Origin: Alphaproteobacteria bacterium
Lineage (GTDB): Bacteria; Pseudomonadota; Alphaproteobacteria; Rickettsiales; JAFLCR01
Length of the DNA stretch: 22,149 nt
NCBI GenBank assembly: GCA_017302755.1
Contig: JAFLCR010000010.1
Location: 1-22,149, forward strand
Direction: 5' to 3'
The translations under genes and the position numbers were made by a program. Within the stretch, counting starts at the first letter, position 1. Each line of letters begins with the position of its first letter. Below the pieces are notes generated by a model. The model was not told the origin of the DNA. It searched no databases and saw only the letters and a program-made list of their open reading frames with translations. Below, piece by piece: positions 15,723 through 22,149 of this stretch.

Positions 15723-18700
15723 CTAGGCCGCGGCTTCCCGCCTGGCTTCGGAAAAACCGTAATAATCGCGGATGAAGGACGGATAATGGTTCTGCACGCT
15801 TTCCAGCAGCCCTTCCGGCGCGGGACGGGGGGATACGGCCAGCAATAGATCGTTCAACGTCGAGGCATCCGCGCCATAAGGCAGGATGTCGCCGTAGCGC
15901 AGCGCCTTCAAACGCTCAGGCACCGCGCCGATATCGAGCGCCACGGGATAGAGCTTCGCCTGCAGCGCGGTGGTCAGCGTGTAGCAATAAGTTTCCGGAA
16001 AGACCGACGTGAAAAGCGCCAGGTGGCAACTTTGCGCAAGCAACAGGTCGAAGACCTCGGAGGCGGCGTATTTGCCGGTCAGCGTCACCTTGCCGGTACG
16101 GCGCAAGGCAGCTTCGTTATCCGCATAGCCGACGACGTGGAAGGAAATCGGCAACCGGCGTTTTTTCGCGTCCTTCGCCAGCGCCAGCAGCACGTCGGAC
16201 CCCTTGTGCGGGCCGATCGCGCCGAGAATGGCGACGCGCAGCGCGTCCTTCGGCCGGCGGGGCAGGAAGGCGCCGTGCGGTGTGAGATCGATCTCTGGGT
16301 GCGGGCGGTAGGTGATCTCGAGGTCGGGGAAATAGCGTTGCGTGCGTCTTTCCACGTCGTGGCTCGGGGCATAGACGCGCCGCGCCGAGGTGAGCCACGC
16401 GGCGTACATCCCGCGCCAGGCGGGAACGTCGATGTCATGGCCGTCATGCGAACCGTTGCGGCGGATGCACGCCGTGCAGTCCGTGGCAGGCGGCTCGCCG
16501 CAATAGCGGCGCGTCTCGTTGTTCATGTTCACGCGCGGGCAGACGGGGTAATAGTCGTGCAGCGTCACGTCGAAACGCACGCCGAGCCGCGACGGAAGAT
16601 CGCGCACCATCGCAGGCAGGCCGACCCAATGATGGAAATGGACGTGGCGAATGCCCATGGATTTCAGCGCGCTGACCAGCGCCTCCCATTCATGCGGCCC
16701 GAAACGGGCGTTGGGAGTGGGCGCCAGCCCTTCGCGCTCCAGCACGATGTGGTCGCTGCCGGCCGGTCGCTTGAGAATCACCACGCCCACGCCCTCCGGT
16801 GCCAGGAGGCGGATCATGTCCTGCGCATGCTTTTCAGTTCCACCACCGAAATTGTGCAGGGTAAACAGCCACAATTCCTTGTTCGGAGCTGCGTGCTTGA
16901 GCCGCGCCAGATCAAGGTTGCGGCGCAGGCCAAACTGCGCGTCGCGGCGGATGTGGTGCGCCACGGCGGCGTGATAGCCCGGATGGAGCCTATGCAGCAT
17001 CTCCTGCGCCCTTTGAACGCTGGCCAGTTTCGATTCCGAAAACGATACCCCTCCCTTGTGGAAGACGAAAACGTCGCCCGCCAGCAGGTGGCGGTAGCCC
17101 GCCTTGGCGGCGCGCATGCAGAAATCGTTTTCCTCGCCATAACCTTTCCCGAAGCGCTCCTGGTCGAACAGGCCGACCTCCTTCAGCGCCTTGCGGCGGA
17201 TCAGCATGCAGAAGCCGACGCCGGTCGGCACATCCACGGTGTAACCGCTGTTCGCGCTGGAAGCATAGGCATCGAGAGCTTCCGCGTCGGCGTCGGCGGG
17301 AAGCGGATTGTCCTGGCAAAGAAACGGATAGCTGCAGATCTCAGCATTGTTGGACATGGGCGTCACGGTGGCGATGTCCACGCCGCTGTCAGCTGCCTTC
17401 ACCAGGCGGTCGAGCCAGTCGCCGTAGACTTCGGTATCGGAGTTAAGCAGCACCACATCGCGATCATCATGCAGCGTCATGCCGCGGTTGACGGCGCCGA
17501 TGAAGCCCAGATTCTGCTCGTTGCGCAGCAGGGTGATGCGGCCTTCCGCGGCGAGCTTGTCGAGAGCGGCGGCGATAGCGGGTTCGGGACTTGCATCGTC
17601 CACCACCACCAGCTCGAAAGGCGTGCGGCAGCGCGAGCGGAACACCGAAGCGATGCAGGCCATCGTTTCCTCCAGCCCCTTATACACGGGCAGCACCACG
17701 TCAACCTGCGGCGTGCTGGCGGAAGGCCGCCAGGCGGGGAGCGCGGTTTCGCGGCGCCTGGCTATCTGGTCCGAAAGCTGCGCCGCCGCGCGCGGCACGG
17801 CGTGAAGCTGGCGAAGCATCCAAACCAGGTGGCTCAGATGGCCGAGGATCGGCGCGTGCCTGAGCGAGCGGCGCAGCACCGGCGTGACGCGCAGCCCCAG
17901 CGCCAGAAGCCGGTAGACGGGATGGAAGAAAACCTGCCGCAGCGAATTCTCAAGCAGGTGCGCAGCAGAAGCGCAGGCGTCGATATTCGGTTTTTCCGCG
18001 CCCAGCATCTGCGAAAGCTGCTTCCACTGGCTTTCAAGCAAGGTGGAAAGCGGCAACGTGTTCTCGGCGCGGCGGTAGCGGTCGCGAGCCCGTTTGAGGC
18101 GCACAAGCACACGGAAAAGCCGCGAGGTGAGAAAGACGTTCATGTCGCGCGCGATGTCGGCCTGGATGCGCCGGGCCTCGCCGAAAAGCCAGGCTTCAAG
18201 AATGGCGTCGTAGTTCACGGCGTCTTCCAGGCGCATCTGCTCGTGGCGGTTCGCGGCCATGAGCAACTCGTCCTTCTCCTGCTGGAGGCGGGAAAGGGTT
18301 TCCTCGTGGCGGGCGATCGTCTTCACATGCTCGGCAATGAGGTCGCGGGCGTAAGCGAGATGCTCGCGGTCTTCCGCATGTGCACGCTGCGATTCCTGAA
18401 GCGCCTTGTCGGTGTCGGCGGCGAAGCGCAGGGCGCTGCGCCACTCCTTCCAGGCAGCGTAAAGAGGCTGCCAGGACGTATCGTCGGCCTCCCCCGCCGC
18501 CGCTTCGCGCAGCCATGCATAGGCGCGCCGTTCCACGGCCGAGGCGGCGGGTTCCTCATCAAGCGTCTGCGGCGTGAACACGCTGTGACGCAGCTCGGCG
18601 GAAAGAAAAGCCTCGACGTATTCCCGAATCTCGGTTTTGCGTGCCGCCGGGTCAACGCCGAGGAAATGCGCCAGACGGCTGAGTTCGGAGGCCGGATCCG

Positions 18701-19265
18701 CGAGCAGACGATCGAAATCAACGAAGAGGCGCTTCGCGCCCATCGTCTTCTGCACGGCGGGAAGAATGTTTCCGAGCCAAAGCAGGTGGCTTTTCTCACG
18801 CATGAAGCCGTTGCGCGCGGTGAGCGACTGCTCGACGCTCATGGGGTGGCGCACGGCGAAGACATACCTAGCCTCCGCGCCGAGGCGGCGGAAAACCTCC
18901 TGCCAGAAAGGCACGGTCACGCAGGTGCGTGGATCCTTGAAGCCCCAGTAGCCATGCCCGGAAAACAGGCGCGTGAGCAGCGCCTCGGCCTCGGGAAACA
19001 ACGCGCGGATCTCGGGCATTTCATGCCAGTGCTCAGGCAACGGGGCAACGCTGTCCCAGAAGCTTTCCAGCTTGGCAAGCAGGCGCTCGTTGAACGCCAG
19101 GATGTCCTTATCCTCGAAAAAGCCCTTGGGGTTTTCCTTTTCCGCGGGCGCAAGGTGGTTATCGCCAAGATGTACGCCCAGCGCCTCCAGCGCGCGGGTA
19201 AGCGCGCTCGTACCGCTGCGGTGAACGCCGAGCACGATGACCGCCGTGGTGCCCCTCAGGCTCAT
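15723..19265 (-). CDS. Sulfotransferase-GT2-GT4 fusion protein
   Basis: This is an unusually large 1180-residue protein with three recognisable modules. Residues about 8-230 look like a sulfotransferase: P-loop-like GVHRSGTS at 13-20, NPKGFFED at 45-52, and FAVRHPMSVEQSL at 136-148 carrying the Arg and Ser expected to bind the 3'-phosphate of PAPS. A helical, charged region (about 245-510) links to a GT2 glycosyltransferase (521-740), with VDVVLPVYKG, the VVVDDASP Asp pair, LLNSDTEV at 606-613 and GEENDFC. A GT-B/GT4 glycosyltransferase follows (797-1150), with HNFGGGTEKH, a Cys cluster (C909, C922, C930, C933), GAIGPHKGSDVLLAL and FPETYCYTL; the second Glu of the usual E-x7-E is T1099. There is no signal peptide or TM segment. 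The ATG overlaps the rppH stop (ATGA). Probable role: building a sulfated glycan, perhaps on flagellin or the surface; target unknown. Confidence 0.85.
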   Translation of the reverse strand: MSLRGTTAVIVLGVHRSGTSALTRALEALGVHLGDNHLAPAEKENPKGFFEDKDILAFNERLLAKLESFWDSVAPLPEHWHEMPEIRALFPEAEALLTRLFSGHGYWGFKDPRTCVTVPFWQEVFRRLGAEARYVFAVRHPMSVEQSLTARNGFMREKSHLLWLGNILPAVQKTMGAKRLFVDFDRLLADPASELSRLAHFLGVDPAARKTEIREYVEAFLSAELRHSVFTPQTLDEEPAASAVERRAYAWLREAAAGEADDTSWQPLYAAWKEWRSALRFAADTDKALQESQRAHAEDREHLAYARDLIAEHVKTIARHEETLSRLQQEKDELLMAANRHEQMRLEDAVNYDAILEAWLFGEARRIQADIARDMNVFLTSRLFRVLVRLKRARDRYRRAENTLPLSTLLESQWKQLSQMLGAEKPNIDACASAAHLLENSLRQVFFHPVYRLLALGLRVTPVLRRSLRHAPILGHLSHLVWMLRQLHAVPRAAAQLSDQIARRRETALPAWRPSASTPQVDVVLPVYKGLEETMACIASVFRSRCRTPFELVVVDDASPEPAIAAALDKLAAEGRITLLRNEQNLGFIGAVNRGMTLHDDRDVVLLNSDTEVYGDWLDRLVKAADSGVDIATVTPMSNNAEICSYPFLCQDNPLPADADAEALDAYASSANSGYTVDVPTGVGFCMLIRRKALKEVGLFDQERFGKGYGEENDFCMRAAKAGYRHLLAGDVFVFHKGGVSFSESKLASVQRAQEMLHRLHPGYHAAVAHHIRRDAQFGLRRNLDLARLKHAAPNKELWLFTLHNFGGGTEKHAQDMIRLLAPEGVGVVILKRPAGSDHIVLEREGLAPTPNARFGPHEWEALVSALKSMGIRHVHFHHWVGLPAMVRDLPSRLGVRFDVTLHDYYPVCPRVNMNNETRRYCGEPPATDCTACIRRNGSHDGHDIDVPAWRGMYAAWLTSARRVYAPSHDVERRTQRYFPDLEITYRPHPEIDLTPHGAFLPRRPKDALRVAILGAIGPHKGSDVLLALAKDAKKRRLPISFHVVGYADNEAALRRTGKVTLTGKYAASEVFDLLLAQSCHLALFTSVFPETYCYTLTTALQAKLYPVALDIGAVPERLKALRYGDILPYGADASTLNDLLLAVSPRPAPEGLLESVQNHYPSFIRDYYGFSEARREAAA

Positions 19266-19732
19266 GCGGCAAGCTCCGCGAACGCCTCAGCGATGCGCCG
19301 GTACAGCTCACGCTTGAAGGGAACGATGAGCTCCGGCACGCGCTCGAGCTTTTCCCAGCGCCATTCAAGAAATTCGGGGTGCGGAGTATTGAGATTGATG
19401 TCGCTGTCGGAGCCAAGAAAACGCATGGCGAACCATTTCTGGCGCTGGCCGCGATATTTGCCGCCCCAGAGTTTGCCGATCAGATCTTCGGGCAGATCGT
19501 AATCGAGCCAGCCGGGAATTTCGGCGATGATCTCCGCCTTGTCGGTGCCGATTTCCTCTTTCAACTCGCGCAGCGCCGTCACGCGCGGCGACTCGCCGTC
19601 GTCGATGCCGCCCTGGGGCATCTGCCACGCTTCGGCGATGGTATCGATGCGCCGCGCGACAAAAACGCGGTTATCCCGGTTGAAAAGGGTGATGCCCACA
19701 CAGGGGCGGTAAGGCAGATCGGCGGGTTTCAT
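19262..19732 (-). CDS. rppH: RNA pyrophosphohydrolase RppH (Nudix)
   Basis: RppH removes pyrophosphate from 5'-triphosphate mRNA ends and so starts 5'-dependent decay; family members also hydrolyse dinucleoside polyphosphates. The 156-residue protein has the family N-terminus PYRPCVGITLFNRDNRVFVARR, the stretch WQMPQGGIDDGESP, and a complete Nudix box G-x5-E-x7-REL-x-EE-x-G ending in RELKEEIG. It also has the RppH-type segments GGKYRGQRQKWFAMRF and HPEFLEWRW. The length is normal. ATG 19732 shares its A with the upstream stop (TGATG); an adjacent GTG at 19735 would add one Met and overlap as GTGA, so either start means coupling to the deacetylase gene. The stop overlaps the next gene as ATGA. 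Confidence 0.95.
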   Translation of the reverse strand: MKPADLPYRPCVGITLFNRDNRVFVARRIDTIAEAWQMPQGGIDDGESPRVTALRELKEEIGTDKAEIIAEIPGWLDYDLPEDLIGKLWGGKYRGQRQKWFAMRFLGSDSDINLNTPHPEFLEWRWEKLERVPELIVPFKRELYRRIAEAFAELAA

Positions 19733-20799
19733 CACTTGCCGTGGCGAAGAATGCCGCTGGCGGGCACGAGGGTGAGGCCTTTGTTTGCGAGCGTCTTCGA
19801 CCAGTCGCCCAGCTGGCGGATAGCGACGGGCGACGCGTAGATCACGCCGATGGCGGAACCTTTGGCAAGAGCCTCCTGTTCCAACCTTTTGAGGTTTTCC
19901 TGAATGCCGCCGGCACCCGCGGCTCCGAGCACGATGTCGGCGTTGCGGCCATCCACCCCCGCGCGCTTGGCCGCGGCGGAAACCATGTCGATGTCACCCG
20001 GCACGGTGGACTGGATATAGGCGGTTTCCTCCTTCTTAAGCTCCGCCATCGCGCTCTCCAACAGCACGGCGGATTGCGAAAAGCGTTCCTTCGGCGGAAA
20101 GAGCACGCCGATGCGCGGCTTGATCCGCTCCAGCGACCATTGCAGGCGCTTGGCGGCATCCGTCGGCGCGAGGAAAGACATGAGGCCATGCGAACCCGGA
20201 TCGCTCAAGGGGAAATCGCCCGGCTCCATGGGCAGGTCAATCAGCAACTCGTGGCCGCTCGCAAAGAGACGGTTGCCCGTATCCTCCGCCTGGCGGGCAT
20301 AGGGGCTGACCGCCAGCGTAAACCCCGCCGGAAGCGCGGCCGCTGCTTTCGCCGTCCTCTCGCTGATGCCGACACCACGGATGATCACGGCCACCATCGG
20401 CGCGTCGGGGCGCGTGGGACTGGAGCGTGCGTAGCGCAGCCAGCCGGTGGCGGAAAGGTCGCCCTGCGGCGTGGGGACGTGCTTCTGAGAGTCCGGCGCC
20501 TGCGCTTCAGGCGATGCTTCGGCTTTTGGCTCGGGCGTGTTGGATTCCGAAGACGCCATCGCTTCACCGCCAGCAGTCGGTTCTTCAACCTCCGGCTTCG
20601 GCGCCACGGGCTTGGGTTTTTCCACGGCCGTGGAAATCTCGGCGCGCAGGCCGTACTCCAATGCCTTCTCAGGCCCGGGGCCGCCCACGAAATGTCCGGC
20701 CAGCATCGCGACGAGAATCAGCAAGGCACCGCCGTTCAGCGCGCCCCAGAGAACGACGCCTTTGCGGTCTTGCTCGCTATCGTTCGCGTCCCAATCCAT
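19732..20799 (-). CDS. Divergent polysaccharide deacetylase (YibQ/DUF610-like)
   Basis: This 355-residue protein has a short cytoplasmic N-terminus and one membrane segment at about 14-38 (GVVLWGALNGGALLILVAML). A Pro/Glu/Ala-rich periplasmic linker (about 58-112) leads to a divergent polysaccharide deacetylase domain (about 134-350). Family landmarks are VAVIIRGVGIS, LPAGFTLAVSPYAR, GHELLIDLPMEPGDFPLSDPG and an LFPPKERFSQS segment. The usual metal-binding Asp pair (DDLG in canonical members) is replaced by RGVG at 141-144, and the expected His residues near GVLFPP and GVIYASP are absent, so activity as a deacetylase is doubtful. Its job is not known. It starts 6 nt after ctpA and its stop overlaps rppH, an arrangement common in alphaproteobacteria and consistent with an envelope role. 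Confidence 0.88.
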   Translation of the reverse strand: MDWDANDSEQDRKGVVLWGALNGGALLILVAMLAGHFVGGPGPEKALEYGLRAEISTAVEKPKPVAPKPEVEEPTAGGEAMASSESNTPEPKAEASPEAQAPDSQKHVPTPQGDLSATGWLRYARSSPTRPDAPMVAVIIRGVGISERTAKAAAALPAGFTLAVSPYARQAEDTGNRLFASGHELLIDLPMEPGDFPLSDPGSHGLMSFLAPTDAAKRLQWSLERIKPRIGVLFPPKERFSQSAVLLESAMAELKKEETAYIQSTVPGDIDMVSAAAKRAGVDGRNADIVLGAAGAGGIQENLKRLEQEALAKGSAIGVIYASPVAIRQLGDWSKTLANKGLTLVPASGILRHGK

Positions 20800-20805
20800 G
20801 ACCCT

Positions 20806-22149
20806 CTATTGTGTTTTGGGTTTGAAGTAGCTTAAGCCCCGCAGAAGATCGAGCGCCCGGGCCAGCTGGTAGTCGGTGGCCGCATCGGCCTCCTCTTTCT
20901 TTTTCGGGTCCACCGGAGCGGTGGGCGAAGGCGTGGTTTCCTTGAGGTCGTCCTTCGCGCTGCCCTGCTTCACGGGAGGCGTTTCCTCCTCCTCGCCGGT
21001 CAGACGGCGGCGCAGATCGGCTTCCTTGCGCACGCGGTCGGGCTTCTCGGCCGCTTCGATCTTCGCGGCTTCGACTTCAATGTCCGGCGTGATGCCTTTG
21101 GCCTGGATCGAGTGGCCGGACGGCGTGTAGTACCGTGCCGTGGTGAGGCGCATCGCGCCGTGGCCGGGCAGCGGCATCACGGTCTGCACCGAGCCTTTGC
21201 CGAAGGATTTGGTGCCCATGATGATGCCGCGCTTGTGATCCTGGAACGCGCCGGCCACGATTTCGGAGGCCGAGGCCGAACCTGCGTTGATCAGCACCAC
21301 GATCGGCAGGCCGCCGCTGATATCGCCTTCGCGCGCGTTGTAGCGTTTGGTGGTTTCAGGGTCGCGGCCGCGGGTGGAGACGATCTCACCGCGCTCGAGG
21401 AAGGCGTCGGACACGCCGATCGCCTGGTCAAGCAGCCCGCCGGGATCGTTGCGCAGGTCGAGCACCACGCCTTTCAGATCCTTGCCGATCTCCTTTTCCA
21501 GCTTGGCGTAGGCTTCTTTCACGCCTTCGGTCGTCTGCTCGGTAAAGGAGGTAATGCGAATATAGGCGATATCCTTCTCCGCGCGCGCGCGCACGGATTT
21601 GACGCGAATCACGTCGCGGACGATCTCGAGCGTCAGCGGCTCCTTCAAATCCTGGCGCATGATCTTGATCGTGATCTTGGTGCCGGCGGGGCCGCGCATG
21701 CGCTCCACTGCTTCCTGGAGATTCAGGCCCATCACCGGCTCGCCGTTGATCTCCACGATGAAGTCGCCGGCCCGCACACCCGCTTTCGCGGCAGGCGTCT
21801 CGTCGATCGGCGAAACTACTTTCACCTGCCCATTCTCCATGGTCACTTCCAGGCCCAGCCCGCCGAATTCGCCCTTGGTCTGCACCTGCATTTCCTTGAA
21901 GGCTTTTTCGTTCATGTAGCTCGAATGCGGGTCAAGCGAGGTAAGCATGCCGTTGATGGCGGATTCGACCAGCTGGGTGTCGGTCACCGGCTCGACATAG
22001 TCACTGCGTACACGTTCGAACACGTCGCCAAACAGGTCGAGCAGCTTGAAGGTGTCCTCCTTCTCCGGCTTCTTGATTTCGGCGGGAATTTCCGTGGAGG
22101 GCGGGGTTGTCGAGGGAGCGGGGGTTTCCGTCTCCTGAGCGAACGCGGA
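20806..22149 (-). CDS. ctpA: Carboxyl-terminal processing protease CtpA (S41), start beyond window
   Basis: CtpA is a periplasmic serine protease that cleaves proteins near their C-termini, including cell-wall hydrolases in several bacteria. The frame is open to the right edge. A GTG at 22023 could be read as a start, but the 42 codons upstream carry the end of a signal peptide (SAFA then QET), a Pro/Thr linker and LLDLFGDVFERV, typical for the family, so the true start is outside. Modules: N-terminal helical region with SLDPHSSYM, a PDZ domain (GGLGLEVTMENG to GPAGTKITIKI), then the S41 core with DLRNDPGG. The Ser-Lys-Gln catalytic set lies in GSASASE and KSFGKGSVQ with the expected spacing of 25 and 4 residues. 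The C-terminal tail is charged and Pro/Lys-rich. It heads the minus-strand block. Confidence 0.95.
   Translation of the reverse strand, partial: SAFAQETETPAPSTTPPSTEIPAEIKKPEKEDTFKLLDLFGDVFERVRSDYVEPVTDTQLVESAINGMLTSLDPHSSYMNEKAFKEMQVQTKGEFGGLGLEVTMENGQVKVVSPIDETPAAKAGVRAGDFIVEINGEPVMGLNLQEAVERMRGPAGTKITIKIMRQDLKEPLTLEIVRDVIRVKSVRARAEKDIAYIRITSFTEQTTEGVKEAYAKLEKEIGKDLKGVVLDLRNDPGGLLDQAIGVSDAFLERGEIVSTRGRDPETTKRYNAREGDISGGLPIVVLINAGSASASEIVAGAFQDHKRGIIMGTKSFGKGSVQTVMPLPGHGAMRLTTARYYTPSGHSIQAKGITPDIEVEAAKIEAAEKPDRVRKEADLRRRLTGEEEETPPVKQGSAKDDLKETTPSPTAPVDPKKKEEADAATDYQLARALDLLRGLSYFKPKTQ

Noticed and set aside
16023..19502. A 1159-codon open frame on the + strand opposite the glycosyltransferase fusion and rppH
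   Set aside because: It shows no recognisable domain and is dominated by Arg, Ala, Gly and His; the minus-strand frame has clear enzyme motifs. It is a by-product of GC-rich codon use.
19741..20835. A 364-codon + strand frame opposite the deacetylase gene
   Set aside because: Arg/His-rich shadow with no motif; the minus-strand protein has family landmarks.
22021..22023. GTG 22023 as the start of ctpA
   Set aside because: Upstream in-frame codons encode the end of a signal peptide and a family-typical segment, so the gene continues beyond the window.

Overview
The window looks like alphaproteobacterial chromosome. It is GC-rich and tightly packed, with frequent start/stop overlaps. It carries an FlbD-type sigma-54 activator, a regulator typical of alphaproteobacterial flagellar hierarchies, and a ctpA - divergent polysaccharide deacetylase - rppH block that is also common in that class. 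I cannot place it below class level. No rRNA, tRNA, CRISPR array, insertion sequence or prophage gene is visible.

The left part (1-3811, + strand) holds accessory and housekeeping genes. These are the 3' part of an MFS transporter, an M17 leucyl aminopeptidase interrupted by a single in-frame TGA (1440-1442), a MarR-type regulator, and a membrane protein with an N-terminal GYF_2-like domain. The centre (3946-13396, + strand) is a flagellar cluster: fliF, fliG, fliH, fliN (MS ring, rotor/switch, export regulator), then flbD (transcriptional activator), flhA (export gate) and a long Pro/Ala-rich protein that resembles FliK at its C-terminus.

A 108-bp inverted-repeat element (13398-13505) separates this cluster from a convergent minus-strand block. 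Read in its own direction from the right edge, that block is ctpA (runs off the window), a divergent polysaccharide deacetylase, rppH, a 1180-residue sulfotransferase-GT2-GT4 fusion, fliI, a small secreted TIMP-like protein, and fliJ. Gaps are at most 33 nt and several genes overlap, so they are probably co-transcribed. FliI, FliJ, FliH and FlhA together form the export engine, although their genes lie in two convergent groups.

The main points for follow-up are: the single TGA in an otherwise intact aminopeptidase; the three-domain sulfotransferase/glycosyltransferase coupled to rppH and lying just upstream of fliI; the CXC-starting secreted protein inserted between fliI and fliJ; the FliK-like protein; and the nested palindromic repeat between the convergent operons.
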